From positions 930,001 through 994,000 of the forward strand of contig NZ_CP060587.1 in the NCBI RefSeq assembly GCF_014334735.1: a DNA stretch of 64,000 bases, in the 5' to 3' direction. This DNA is from Aeromicrobium senzhongii (GTDB taxonomy: Bacteria > Actinomycetota > Actinomycetes > Propionibacteriales > Nocardioidaceae). Positions within the stretch are counted from its first letter, which is position 1. Each line of letters begins with the position of its first letter. This document shows, piece after piece, positions 9,263-16,929 of the stretch. The position numbers were made by a program, and so were the translations under genes. The notes beneath the pieces are model-generated. The model was not told the DNA's origin. It saw only the letters and a list, made by a program, of their open reading frames with translations, and searched no databases.

Positions 9263-9806
9263 CCGGTCGGTCGGCATCGTGCTGGCCGCGGGGGAGGGGC
9301 GCCGGTACGGCATGCCCAAGGCGCTCGCCCGAGCGTCCGACGGGAGGCCGTGGTGCGCGCGGGCGGTCGACACCCTGGTGGAGGGCGGCTGCGACGAGGT
9401 GGTCGTCGTCCTCGGGGCGATGGCCGAGACGGCACTGCACCTGGTCCCTGCGCACGCCGAGGTGGTGCTGGCACGGGACTGGGCGGACGGTCCGGCCGCG
9501 TCCCTGCGTGCCGGGCTCGCCGCGTGCGGTGCCGAGGTCGCGGTCGTGACCCTCGTGGACCTCCCGGATCTGACACCTCGGTCCGTGGCGCGCCTACTGG
9601 CAGGAGCGGACGTCACGACGGTCGCCCGGGCGACCTACGGCGGACGGCCCGGCCATCCCGTGGTGATCGGCCGGCAGCACTGGCCGGTGTTCACCGACGA
9701 CCGACGGCCCGGCGAGGTGCTGGCCGCGCTGGGCGCGGCGTCGGTGGACTGCAGCGCACTCGGCGGCGGTGACGACATCGACCACCGCCCCCGAGATTTG
9801 CTCTGA
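9255..9806 (+). CDS. MobA/MocA-like nucleotidyltransferase (molybdenum cofactor modification)
   Basis: A 183-residue GT-A-fold nucleotidyltransferase. The N-terminal signature LAAGEGRRYGMPKAL is the CTP/GTP-binding loop with the catalytic Lys, and TLVDLPDL holds the metal-binding Asp. MocA and MobA add CMP or GMP to molybdopterin; next to a molybdenum hydroxylase and xdhC, a cytidylyltransferase (MocA-like) role is most likely. GTG at 9255 overlaps the permease stop by 8 nt; upstream in-frame codons lie inside the permease. The final codons and the TGA (9804-9806) lie inside repeat A1, so insertion of the repeat apparently set the present C-terminus (PRDLL). Confidence 0.75.
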   Translation: MPDRSVGIVLAAGEGRRYGMPKALARASDGRPWCARAVDTLVEGGCDEVVVVLGAMAETALHLVPAHAEVVLARDWADGPAASLRAGLAACGAEVAVVTLVDLPDLTPRSVARLLAGADVTTVARATYGGRPGHPVVIGRQHWPVFTDDRRPGEVLAALGAASVDCSALGGGDDIDHRPRDLL

Positions 9807-9856
9807 GTCTCACCTTTCATCTCCCGCGAAAGGTGGAATGCGGAGCACATCTGGGG
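9790..9856 (+). repeat. Palindromic repeat family A, copy A1
   Basis: A 67-bp near-palindrome. Imperfect outer arms run CCCGAGATTTGCTC (9790-9803) to GAGCACATCTGGGG (9843-9856); inner arms are CACCTTTC (9811-9818) and GAAAGGTG (9828-9835). It contains the stop codon of the upstream gene and ends just before the convergent YCII gene. Same length and orientation as A2 and A3. Confidence 0.85.
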
Positions 9857-9859
9857 ACG

Positions 9860-10201
9860 TCAGCTCTCGGGATCGGGGATGAACTCGCGCACCTCGAGGA
9901 CGCAGCGGCACGCGGCCGCGAACGTGGCCGCCCACTCCAGGGCGTCCTCGAGCGACTCGACGTCGACCACGCCGAGGCCCGCGAGGTGGCTGTGGCGTTG
10001 GGGGTCGGGGCCGTCGGCGACCGTGCCGTCCGGGTAGACGACGGTCGAGAGCTCGTGGTGCATCAGCCCGCCGCCCAGGACCCAGGCGTCGGCCGCCCGG
10101 GCCTGCTCGACCGCGGCATGGGCCGCCGCGACCACCGCGGGGATCTCCTCCTCCGGGATGTCCATCGCGCCCTCGGCGAACGAGATCAGGAACTTGGACA
10201 T
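9860..10201 (-). CDS. YCII/DGPF-domain protein
   Basis: A 113-residue small protein resembling the YCII-related family: it begins MSKFLISFAEG and ends with a strand carrying EVREF, the usual ferredoxin-like pattern. The family has a conserved His-Asp pair that suggests enzymatic activity, but the reaction is unknown; larger relatives are linked to ECF sigma factors. No sigma gene is present here. GGAAGGAC sits a few nt before the ATG. It is convergent with the nucleotidyltransferase gene, with repeat A1 between them. Confidence 0.65.
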   Translation of the reverse strand: MSKFLISFAEGAMDIPEEEIPAVVAAAHAAVEQARAADAWVLGGGLMHHELSTVVYPDGTVADGPDPQRHSHLAGLGVVDVESLEDALEWAATFAAACRCVLEVREFIPDPES

Positions 10202-10293
10202 GCTCAGTCCTTCCGATCGTCCCCCGCCGGCCGGTTCGGGCCGCTACCTCCAGTGTGGACCCGCGAGCGGTCGACCAGCCGTCCTCGCAGTGT

Positions 10294-10299
10294 TAGACC
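10294..10299 (+). promoter_or_regulatory. -10 box TAGACC before the glutamate-synthase-like gene
   Basis: TAGACC is followed by 6 nt (TGAGGG) and the ATG at 10306. The same 12-nt string TTAGACCTGAGG recurs at 13836-13847 before a glyoxalase gene. Confidence 0.55.
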
Positions 10300-10305
10300 T
10301 GAGGG

Positions 10306-11877
10306 ATGGACGAAGGCACACGCAGGCGCCGAGGGGCCGGCGCCGCGGTCACGGGACTGGCAGCAGCGGCGCTGGGCGGAGTGGCGGTGCACGACCTGAC
10401 CCAGCGCAAGCACGCGCTGTTGCGGAACTTCCCGGTGATCGGTCACTTCCGCTACTGGGTCGAGACGGTCGGTCCCGAGCTGCGCCAGTACATCGTGACC
10501 AGCAACGACGAGGAGCGGCCGTTCTCGCGGGACCAGCGCCGCTGGATCTACGCCAGCTGCAAGGGCGAGAACAACTACTTCGGATTCGGCACCGACAACG
10601 ACGTGGAGCACAGCTCGGGCTACCCGATCATCAAGCACCGCACGTTCGCCGGTCCGGGCGCCAGCACGTCGCGGCACGGCAGCGAGGGCGTCCCCCTGCC
10701 GTCCGCCAAGGTGCTGGGCGGCCCGCGTGGCCGGCGCCACGCCTTCCGGCCGGCCTCGGTCGTGAACGTCTCGGGGATGAGCTTCGGGGCGCTGTCGGAC
10801 CCGGCGATCCAGGCGCTCAACGAGGGCTCCGCCCTGGCCGGCTGCACGCAGAACACGGGGGAGGGGTCGATCGCGCCGGCGCACCGCCACGGCGGCGATC
10901 TCGTCTTCCAGATCGGCACGGCGTACTTCGGCTGCCGTGACGAGCAGGGCCGCTTCGACCTGGGGCGGCTGGTCGACCTGGTGCAGTCGGCACCGGTGCG
11001 GGCCATCGAGATCAAGCTCTCCCAGGGCGCCAAGCCCGGACTGGGCGGGATGCTGCCGGGGGCGAAGGTCGACGCGACGATCGCCCGGATCCGCGGCATT
11101 CCCGAGGGGGTCGACTGTGTCTCGCCGAGCCGGCACACCGCGTTCGACGACGTGGACTCGATGCTCGACTTCGTGGAGACGATCGCCGACGCGACCGGGC
11201 TGCCGGTGGGGATCAAGTCGGCCGTGGGCAACCTGGGCTTCTGGGACGACCTGGTCGAGCAGATGGTCCCGCGCACCCGCGGTGTCGACTTCCTCACCAT
11301 CGACGGCGGCGAGGGCGGTACAGGGGCCGCGCCGATGATCTTCGCCGACTCGGTGGCGTACCCGTTCCGGATCGCCTTCACCGAGGTCTACAAGCGGTTC
11401 GCGGCCGCCGGGCTGACCGACGACCTGACGTTCATCGGGGCCGGGAAGCTGGGCCTCCCCGAGAACGCCCTGGTGGCGTTCGCCCTGGGTGCCGACCTGG
11501 TCAACGTGGGCCGCGAGGCCATGTTGTCGATCGGCTGCATCCAGGCGCAGAAGTGCCACACCGACCACTGCCCGGTCGGAGTGGCCACCCAGAACCCGCG
11601 CTATACCCGCGGGCTCGACCCGACGCTCAAGAAGCACCGGCTGGCCGGCTACGTCCTGGCGCTGCGCCGCGACCTGCTCAAGGTCGCCGAGGCCGTCGGC
11701 GTCGTCCATCCGGGCCTCATCACGGCCGACGACATCGACATCCTGGACGGCCAGCGCTCGAAGGTGTCCCTGCGTGAGCTCTACGGCTACGAGCCCGGCT
11801 GGGGTGAGCTCGGCAAGGGCGTGCGGCAGGAGCTGTTCGACGTCATGGCGACGTTGGGCGAGGACCAGGCGTCATGA
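10306..11877 (+). CDS. FMN-binding glutamate synthase family protein (stand-alone synthase domain)
   Basis: A 523-residue protein similar to the central FMN/synthase half of the glutamate synthase large chain, without the glutaminase and C-terminal structural domains. It has a likely N-terminal membrane anchor (residues ~12-30), the FMN barrel core (NVSGMSFGALS, IKLSQGAKPGLGGMLPG, TIDGGEGGTGAAP) and a 3Fe-4S-type cysteine set CIQAQKCHTDHCPVG near residues 410-425. Archaeal-type glutamate synthases and other FMN oxidoreductases share this layout, so the substrate is open. It is probably transcribed alone from a leaderless promoter. Confidence 0.85.
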   Translation: MDEGTRRRRGAGAAVTGLAAAALGGVAVHDLTQRKHALLRNFPVIGHFRYWVETVGPELRQYIVTSNDEERPFSRDQRRWIYASCKGENNYFGFGTDNDVEHSSGYPIIKHRTFAGPGASTSRHGSEGVPLPSAKVLGGPRGRRHAFRPASVVNVSGMSFGALSDPAIQALNEGSALAGCTQNTGEGSIAPAHRHGGDLVFQIGTAYFGCRDEQGRFDLGRLVDLVQSAPVRAIEIKLSQGAKPGLGGMLPGAKVDATIARIRGIPEGVDCVSPSRHTAFDDVDSMLDFVETIADATGLPVGIKSAVGNLGFWDDLVEQMVPRTRGVDFLTIDGGEGGTGAAPMIFADSVAYPFRIAFTEVYKRFAAAGLTDDLTFIGAGKLGLPENALVAFALGADLVNVGREAMLSIGCIQAQKCHTDHCPVGVATQNPRYTRGLDPTLKKHRLAGYVLALRRDLLKVAEAVGVVHPGLITADDIDILDGQRSKVSLRELYGYEPGWGELGKGVRQELFDVMATLGEDQAS

Positions 11878-11907
11878 GCGCCGGCGGACGGCGTCGCCAC
11901 GCCGGGC

Positions 11908-12114
11908 TCAGGACGCGGCGTCGAGCGAGCGGTAGGCGTCGATGAGCTGGTCGATGGCGCGCCCCAGGTAGTCCGCCAATTCGAGGGCGGTCTCGTCGCT
12001 GCGGCCCTGCTCGAGGTGGGAGCAGATCGTCCGCCAGGAGCTGCCCACCGAGGGGATGACCTGGGTGCGGTCCAGGTGCCGGCGTCGGGCCTGATCGTCT
12101 TCATGGACGATCAT
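11908..12114 (-). CDS. Small hypothetical protein
   Basis: An unrecognised 68-residue, mainly helical, acidic protein (C-terminal part DYLGRAIDQLIDAYRSLDAAS) starting at an ATG at 12114; the frame could also start further upstream at 12207 (99 residues). It is divergent from the nuclease-like gene and convergent with the glutamate-synthase-like gene. No motif ties it to a family, and it may not be real. If it is, its position suggests it could accompany the nuclease-like gene. Confidence 0.35.
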   Translation of the reverse strand: MIVHEDDQARRRHLDRTQVIPSVGSSWRTICSHLEQGRSDETALELADYLGRAIDQLIDAYRSLDAAS

Positions 12115-12236
12115 CCGGTCACGGGCGGTACCCGGTTCATCCGTCTCGCGCCGGACCTCGCCGCGACTGCCGGCCCGACTCAGGGATGACACGGACCGAC
12201 CTTGCAAAAGCGCTCGCGGGTGCCTCGTCCGGTGAT

Positions 12237-12242
12237 TAGGGT
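12237..12242 (+). promoter_or_regulatory. -10 box TAGGGT of the nuclease-like gene
   Basis: TAGGGT lies ~40 nt before the chosen TTG start, and a GGGGAAG ribosome site (12271-12277) lies between them. Unlike most promoters in this window it predicts a leadered mRNA. Confidence 0.45.
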
Positions 12243-12281
12243 TGATTGGCCCAAGCCTGTGACCGATCGGGGGGAAGTTAC

Positions 12282-13616
12282 TTGAGTGAAGAAGCCTGGC
12301 ATGAGGCTCGCCTGATCCCGACGAGCGGCATCAATGGCGCTCAGGAGCAGGAGAAGCGAGCGACGTCGGCACTGCTGGCAGTGATGGGCGCGGTTCCCGA
12401 GTTCTCCAAGGCCCTACTCAGCCCACTGGGCGCCCCGGCCCGTGTGCCTGCGACCTACATCGAGGTCCCTTTCGACCTGTCGGGGAAGAAGGTCATTCCC
12501 GACGGACTCATCCGCGTGACCCGGGGGAGCAAGACCTGGACCGCCCTGGTGGAGGTCAAGACGGGGAAGAACGAACTACAGACCGAGCAACTCGACAACT
12601 ACCTCGACGTCGCCCGGGGTGAGGGTTTCGATGCGCTCATCACGATCAGTAACGAGGTTCCGTCGTTGCCGGGCGTGCATCCGACACCCGTCGACAAGCG
12701 CAAGCTTCGCAAGGTGCAGATCTTCCACTGGTCGTGGTCCTACGTCCTGTCCACCGCGATTGTCCAGAAAGAGCACCGCGGCATCTCCGACCCTGATCAA
12801 GCGTGGATTCTCGGTGAGCTGATCCGGTATCTGGAACACGATCGGTCCGGCGCATTGGAATTCGACGACATGGGTCCCAATTGGGTCTCCATCAGGGATG
12901 CGGTGGCCGCAGGGACACTGCGCGCCAATGACAAGGTGGCTCCCGAGGTGATCGCCCGGTTCGATGCGCTGTTGCAGTATCTCGCGCTCCGCTTGGGCCG
13001 TCGGCTCGGTATCGATGTGTCGCAGGTAGTGGACCGCAAGAGCGCGACCAATCCCACCGCGTACTTGGCGGACCGTATGAATGACCTCGCAGCCAACGGC
13101 ACCCTGACAGGTTCACTCCGGATCCCGAATGCTGTGGGGCACCTCGTGGTGACGGCCGACCTTCGCGCCAATCTCATCACCAGCCACGTCGAGCTCGATG
13201 CGCCCAAGGAAGGACGACAGACCACACGCGTGAACTGGTTGCTCCGCCAGCTGCGAGATGCGCCCGACAGTGCACGGGTGGAGTCCTTCGCCGTACGCTC
13301 CCGAACCGGAAACGCGGAGCTCCTGTCGGTGGCACGGGAGGATCCGAAGTTGCTCGCCCCGGATCCCTCGAAGGAACTTCGTTCGTTCCGCGTCGCCATG
13401 GACTCGAAAGCCGGCGCCAAGCGTGGCAGTGGCCAAGGCAGCTTCATCGATTCCGTGGTGAAGTCCGTCGATCAGTTCTACGGGGAGGTCATGCAGAACC
13501 TGAAGGCGTGGACCCCGACGGCCCCGAAGATGCGCCCAGAAGTCCCCGCTGCGGAAGACGGTCTGCGGTCCGTATCGCTCTCCTCTCAGGATGGCCCTGC
13601 GTCCAGTGCTCCCTGA
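12282..13616 (+). CDS. Hypothetical protein with a PD-(D/E)XK nuclease-like domain
   Basis: About 444 residues from the TTG at 12282, which is preceded by GGGGAAG; a longer frame from 12246 has no ribosome site. Residues ~60-125 look like a PD-(D/E)XK core: D74 in IPDGLIRV, then E91 and K93 in TALVEVKTG, then Q103 in the helix LQTEQLDNYLDVAR. Such domains occur in restriction, repair and defence nucleases. The remainder (~130-444) is unrecognised, with a Ser/Pro-rich tail. Base composition is visibly less GC-rich than its neighbours and codon use is more relaxed, hinting at acquisition by transfer. No methylase, helicase or integrase lies nearby, so a restriction system cannot be claimed. Confidence 0.65.
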   Translation: MSEEAWHEARLIPTSGINGAQEQEKRATSALLAVMGAVPEFSKALLSPLGAPARVPATYIEVPFDLSGKKVIPDGLIRVTRGSKTWTALVEVKTGKNELQTEQLDNYLDVARGEGFDALITISNEVPSLPGVHPTPVDKRKLRKVQIFHWSWSYVLSTAIVQKEHRGISDPDQAWILGELIRYLEHDRSGALEFDDMGPNWVSIRDAVAAGTLRANDKVAPEVIARFDALLQYLALRLGRRLGIDVSQVVDRKSATNPTAYLADRMNDLAANGTLTGSLRIPNAVGHLVVTADLRANLITSHVELDAPKEGRQTTRVNWLLRQLRDAPDSARVESFAVRSRTGNAELLSVAREDPKLLAPDPSKELRSFRVAMDSKAGAKRGSGQGSFIDSVVKSVDQFYGEVMQNLKAWTPTAPKMRPEVPAAEDGLRSVSLSSQDGPASSAP

Positions 13617-13674
13617 TTTCCGATGGGAATGGCGGAAAGCACGAGGCTCTGGCGCGCGTGAGTGGCCGCGGAGC

Positions 13675-13791
13675 ATGAGGATTCGTCGCGCCATGCCGGT
13701 GCTCACCACGAACGACCCCGCGGTTGCCCGTGAGTTCCACGTCCTGTCTGGGCTTCCGGGTCGCCATGGACGAGGACGGGATGAGGATTTG
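13675..13791 (+). pseudogene. Decayed 5' fragment of a glyoxalase/VOC gene
   Basis: The fragment starts ATGAGGATTCGTCGCGCC and translates MRIRRAMPVLTTNDPA, almost the same as the intact gene at 14225 (MKIRRAIPVLTTDDPA). After TTCCACG it lacks 2 nt relative to that gene, so the homologous FRVAMDEDGM segment is in another frame, and homology stops near 13791. It is a broken partial duplicate lying between the nuclease-like gene and the two intact VOC genes. Confidence 0.75.
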
Positions 13792-13836
13792 ACAGGGCTC
13801 GGGGTCGTCGGTGTCGACAGCGGACGACCGGGGGGT

Positions 13837-13842
13837 TAGACC
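13837..13842 (+). promoter_or_regulatory. -10 box TAGACC before VOC gene 1
   Basis: TAGACC, 6 nt (TGAGGT), then ATG at 13849, predicting a leaderless mRNA for the tandem VOC genes. Confidence 0.5.
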
Positions 13843-13848
13843 TGAGGT

Positions 13849-14220
13849 ATGGCAGCGAGGAGCGTGGGCTCGCTCAGCGGAGTGGCACTGGAGGGCCGAG
13901 ACCCGGCCGCCCTGGCCGCGTTCTACAGCGCCGTCACGGGCTGGCCGATCCTGCACTCCGACGAGGACTGGTACTCGATCGGTGCGCCGGACGGGGCGTT
14001 CCACCTCTCGTTCCAGCTCGCTCCCGAGCACGAGCCGCCGGCGTGGCCGGACCCCGCGTCCTCCATGCAGGCCCACCTGCACGTCCGCGTCGACGATCTC
14101 GATGCCGCCGAGGCGCGCGTGCTGGAACTCGGCGCGACCCGGTTCGCGCACCAGCCGAACCCCGACGGATCACGGGTCTTCGCCGATCCCGCGGGCCACC
14201 CGTTCTGCCTCTGCGGCTGA
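13849..14220 (+). CDS. VOC-superfamily (glyoxalase-like) protein 1
   Basis: A 123-residue protein of the vicinal-oxygen-chelate type with two beta-alpha-beta-beta-beta units: VALEGRDPAALAAFYSAVTGWP at the N-terminus, and MQAHLHVRVDDLDAAEARVLELGA in the second half, ending DPAGHPFCLCG. The terminal DPAGHPFCL pattern is typical of the glyoxalase-like group found widely in actinobacteria, mostly of unknown substrate. It is followed after 4 nt by a second VOC gene, and probably shares its mRNA. Confidence 0.75.
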   Translation: MAARSVGSLSGVALEGRDPAALAAFYSAVTGWPILHSDEDWYSIGAPDGAFHLSFQLAPEHEPPAWPDPASSMQAHLHVRVDDLDAAEARVLELGATRFAHQPNPDGSRVFADPAGHPFCLCG

Positions 14221-14224
14221 GACC

Positions 14225-14605
14225 ATGAAGATCCGTCGCGCCATTCCCGTGCTCACCACCGACGACCCTGCCGCCGCTCGCGCGTTCTACGAGTCCTACT
14301 TGGGCTTCCGGGTCGCGATGGATGAGGACGGGATGCTGATGTTCTCGTCTCCCAGCACCCCGACGACGCAGGTCATCGTCACGTATCCCAGCCCGACCGC
14401 GGTCGACCCGGAGGCGGCCACGGTCGACGTCTCCGTGGAGGTCGATGACGTGGACGAGGCCCACCGCGCCGCCCTGGACGCCGGCTGGGAGGTCGTGCGC
14501 GAGCTGCGCGACGAGCCGTGGGGGATTCGCCGGTTCTTCGTCCGCGACCCGACCGGTCGCGTCATCAACGTCGCCGCGCACCTCCAGGAGCCGGGCGTCC
14601 CCTGA
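14225..14605 (+). CDS. VOC-superfamily (glyoxalase/bleomycin-resistance-like) protein 2
   Basis: A 126-residue VOC protein: MKIRRAIPVLTTDDPAAARAFYESYLGFRV at the start, VDVSVEVDDVDEAHRAALDAG in the middle, and RRFFVRDPTGRVINVAAH at the end, the usual bleomycin-resistance/dioxygenase superfamily pattern. The function could be thiol-dependent detoxification or antibiotic sequestration; the sequence does not say which. The ATG at 14225 lies 4 nt after the stop of VOC 1. A damaged copy of its first third lies at 13675-13791. Confidence 0.75.
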   Translation: MKIRRAIPVLTTDDPAAARAFYESYLGFRVAMDEDGMLMFSSPSTPTTQVIVTYPSPTAVDPEAATVDVSVEVDDVDEAHRAALDAGWEVVRELRDEPWGIRRFFVRDPTGRVINVAAHLQEPGVP

Positions 14606-14619
14606 GACAGTCCCGTGAG

Positions 14620-15012
14620 TCAGACCAGGACGAACCGCAGGCACACGATCGGAGTGTCGTCCTCGACGGGCGTCCCCTCGGCCGCCCAGAAGCCGCGATG
14701 CCCGTCCCGCCACTCCTCGAGGTCGGCGTCGCCCTCGCCCTCTGCGGCGGCGAACTCCCAGGGCACGTCGATGAACGGCACGATCTGCAGGTCCGTGATC
14801 TCGACCGTCGCGATCTGGTCGCCCAGGTCGTCCAGCAGTGCGAGCCGTTCGCCGACGTGCTCGAGCTCTTCACCCTCGGTCTCGTACTCCGACAGCAGCC
14901 CTGCCGTGGCCCGCTTCTGCCCCGCCAGGACCAGGCCGTTCAGTCGCTCCCGCATCCGACCGGGCGTCCCCAGCTCGAGTCCGCGCAGCGCTCCCACTCG
15001 TGGCCAGCTCAT
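14620..15012 (-). CDS. ASCH-domain protein
   Basis: A 130-residue protein with the ASCH (PUA-like) pattern: the helix MRERLNGLVLAGQKRATAGLL carrying the basic Lys-Arg motif, then DQIATVEITDLQIVPF and, C-terminally, EGTPVEDDTPIVCLRFVLV. ASCH proteins are predicted RNA-binding regulators, and some are amidohydrolases acting on modified cytidine. The ATG at 15012 has AGGAG 6 nt upstream; longer in-frame starts run into the upstream zinc-finger gene. It is the second gene of a minus-strand pair with the DksA-like gene (20 nt apart). Confidence 0.75.
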   Translation of the reverse strand: MSWPRVGALRGLELGTPGRMRERLNGLVLAGQKRATAGLLSEYETEGEELEHVGERLALLDDLGDQIATVEITDLQIVPFIDVPWEFAAAEGEGDADLEEWRDGHRGFWAAEGTPVEDDTPIVCLRFVLV

Positions 15013-15031
15013 CGTCGTCTCCTGACTGCTG

Positions 15032-15379
15032 TCAGCGCCGTGCCGACGCACACTCGATGCAGGTGCGCGCCACGGGCCGGGCCTCGAGCCGCGCTGCCGC
15101 GATCGGTCGTCCGCAGCTCTCGCACACTCCGTACGATCCCTCATCGAGGCGCGATTGCGCGTCGTCGATCTCGTCGAGGTGCCGGCGGGCCTGCTGCAGG
15201 AGCGAGTCCACCTGGGACCGCTCGAAGGCCACGGTCGCCCCGTCGGGGTCGTGCTCGTCGTCGGCGTTGGAGTCCTTGGACGCCTCGACGACGGCGTCGA
15301 AGTCCCGGCTCAGGCTCGCCAACTGCTGCACCGTTCGCAGCCGCTCCGTTTCGAGTCGTTCACGATCCTCGACCGTCAT
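15032..15379 (-). CDS. DksA/TraR-type C4 zinc-finger protein
   Basis: A 115-residue protein with a coiled-coil-like N-terminal half (LRTVQQLASLSRDFDAVVEA) and a C-terminal zinc finger GVCESCGRPIAAARLEARPVARTCIECA with four Cys in the CxxC...CxxC arrangement. DksA/TraR proteins bind the RNA polymerase secondary channel and alter promoter responses to starvation; actinobacterial short forms such as this are mostly uncharacterised. A GGAGG site precedes the ATG at 15379. It lies upstream of the ASCH gene in one likely operon. Confidence 0.8.
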   Translation of the reverse strand: MTVEDRERLETERLRTVQQLASLSRDFDAVVEASKDSNADDEHDPDGATVAFERSQVDSLLQQARRHLDEIDDAQSRLDEGSYGVCESCGRPIAAARLEARPVARTCIECASARR

Positions 15380-15478
15380 GTCGGACCTCCGTTCGTCGAC
15401 CGGCATCGCCTCCCCATGATCCCCGCCGTGCCAAGGCCAGGGGTTCCGCGACGGCCGGCAGACGACGACACTGCGGGT

Positions 15479-16060
15479 ATGGACACGTGTGAGCTGGATC
15501 CGGCCTGCCGGACCTTGATGGGGATCGTCGAGGACATCGAGGACGGGCACCTCGACCGGCCCACGCCCTGCGAGGGCGTCTCCGTGGGACAGCTGCTCCA
15601 GCACATCGTCGGGTTGACCCTCGCCTTCCGGGCCGCTGCCGACAAGGAGTTCGGCCCGTTGACCGACACGAGCCCGGACGCGGGCGGCTGGCCCGACCTC
15701 GAACCGGGCTGGCGCGATGCTCTGCGCGAGCAGGTGCCGCAGTTGGTGAAGGCGTGGTGCGCGGACTCGGCCTGGGAGGGCATGACGCGGGCCGGGGGAG
15801 TGGATCTGCCGGGCGCGGTGGCCGGTTTGGTGGCGCTCAACGAGGTGGTCCTGCACGGCTGGGACCTCGCCCGCGCCACGGGCCGGGAGTACACCCTCGA
15901 CGCCCCGACGGCCGCCGCCTGCCTGGAGTTCGTGGAGGAGTTCGATCCCGCAGGGACGCCGGGCATGTTCGGGCCCGCGGTCCCGGTCGCCGAGGACGCG
16001 ACCGTCCTCGACCGGCTGGTCGCCCGGGCCGGACGCGATCCGCACTGGGCGCCCGCCTGA
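15479..16060 (+). CDS. TIGR03086-like / DinB-fold metal-binding protein
   Basis: A 193-residue protein of the mycothiol-dependent maleylpyruvate isomerase/DinB-like fold. It has the N-terminal PTPCEGVSVGQLLQHIVGL, where a first metal-ligand His is expected, and LVALNEVVLHGWDLARATG with the second His. These proteins form a four-helix bundle with a divalent metal; some use mycothiol as a cofactor. The substrate is unknown. The start ATG at 15479 was chosen because upstream in-frame sequence overlaps the divergent zinc-finger gene. Confidence 0.7.
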   Translation: MDTCELDPACRTLMGIVEDIEDGHLDRPTPCEGVSVGQLLQHIVGLTLAFRAAADKEFGPLTDTSPDAGGWPDLEPGWRDALREQVPQLVKAWCADSAWEGMTRAGGVDLPGAVAGLVALNEVVLHGWDLARATGREYTLDAPTAAACLEFVEEFDPAGTPGMFGPAVPVAEDATVLDRLVARAGRDPHWAPA

Positions 16061-16064
16061 CACC

Positions 16065-16406
16065 TCAGGCGCGCAGGATCTTCTCCATCGCCTTGCCCTT
16101 GGCCAGCTCGTCGACGAGCTTGTCGAGGTAGCGGATCTGCTGCATGAGCGGGTCCTCGACGTCCTCGACGCGGACGTGGCAGACGACGCCGGTGATGAGG
16201 GAGACGTTCGGGTTCAGGCGGGCCTGGGCGAAGAACTCCTCGAAGGTCGTCCCCTCGTCGAGGTGGCGGCGCAGAGCGGCGTCGTCGAATCCGGTGAGCC
16301 ACTCGATGATCTCGTCGACCTCGGCGCGCGTGCGCCCCTTGCGCTCTGCCTTGGCCACGTAGAGCGGGTACACGTCGGCGAAGCTGGTCGTGAAGATCCG
16401 GTGCAT
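16065..16406 (-). CDS. DUF2200-family protein
   Basis: A 113-residue small basic/acidic protein beginning [26 protein letters not shown], with [21 protein letters not shown] and [21 protein letters not shown]. This layout matches the uncharacterised DUF2200 family (about 110-120 residues, no assigned function). It is convergent with the DinB-like gene (4-nt gap) and lies 19 nt downstream of the MarR-type regulator gene, so it may share that transcript. Confidence 0.7.
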   Translation of the reverse strand: MHRIFTTSFADVYPLYVAKAERKGRTRAEVDEIIEWLTGFDDAALRRHLDEGTTFEEFFAQARLNPNVSLITGVVCHVRVEDVEDPLMQQIRYLDKLVDELAKGKAMEKILRA

Positions 16407-16425
16407 CCGGCGAGTGTAAGCCCGA

Positions 16426-16875
16426 TCAGCGACGCGAGGCAGCCTCGTTGTAGGCGGAGGCGAAGGCGCCGAAGTGCTCGAGGAACCGTGATCGCTCGTT
16501 CTCCGGCAGGCACTGGAGGGCCTGCTCCAGCAGGGCCAGGTGATCCTGCAGGTCCTGCGTGAACTCGTCCATCGTCTCGTCGACGGGCAGGAACTGCCAC
16601 GCGTTCTGGCCGGGTTCGCGGAACCGGCGCACGTGACCGGCCTTGAGTGCACCGTTCACCTGCCGGTTCACCGTCGACTGCTCGAGGCCGAGCTCGTCGG
16701 CGATCTCGCGCAGGGTGCGCGGCCTGCCGTCGGAGAACATCCACAGCAGCCGCTGGTCGGCATGGTTGAAGCGCAGGCTGTCGGCGGCTCGGCGGCCCCG
16801 CTCGATCCTCGCGATCGCCGCCAGAGCGCCCCAGGCCGGGTTGGCGCGGGCGGCGGCCTGCGTGAGGGACGTCAT
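16426..16875 (-). CDS. MarR-like winged-helix transcriptional regulator
   Basis: A 149-residue DNA-binding protein. A winged helix-turn-helix spans residues ~38-95 ([20 protein letters not shown], then [20 protein letters not shown], then the wing HVRRF.....AWQFLPVD), followed by a helical dimerisation tail. It is divergent from an MFS transporter gene across a 96-nt spacer with two near-identical palindromes, the classical arrangement for a repressor of an efflux gene that also controls itself. The inducer is unknown. GGAG lies just before the ATG at 16875. Confidence 0.8.
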   Translation of the reverse strand: MTSLTQAAARANPAWGALAAIARIERGRRAADSLRFNHADQRLLWMFSDGRPRTLREIADELGLEQSTVNRQVNGALKAGHVRRFREPGQNAWQFLPVDETMDEFTQDLQDHLALLEQALQCLPENERSRFLEHFGAFASAYNEAASRR

Positions 16876-16905
16876 GCGTGCTCCGATGGGACGAGGGCGT
16901 CGACA

Positions 16906-16920
16906 TGTGTAGTCTACATA
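16906..16920. promoter_or_regulatory. Operator 1 of the MarR/MFS divergent promoter
   Basis: TGTGTAGTCTACATA is a 15-bp palindrome with one mismatch. On the minus strand it contains TAGACT, a good -10 box for the regulator gene, so occupation would block that promoter. Confidence 0.65.
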
Positions 16921-16929
16921 TCCGCTGCG

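Noticed and set aside
13811-14224. Long in-frame N-terminal extension of the second VOC gene
   Set aside because: It overlaps VOC gene 1 completely; the ATG at 14225 matches the family start and follows the previous stop by 4 nt.
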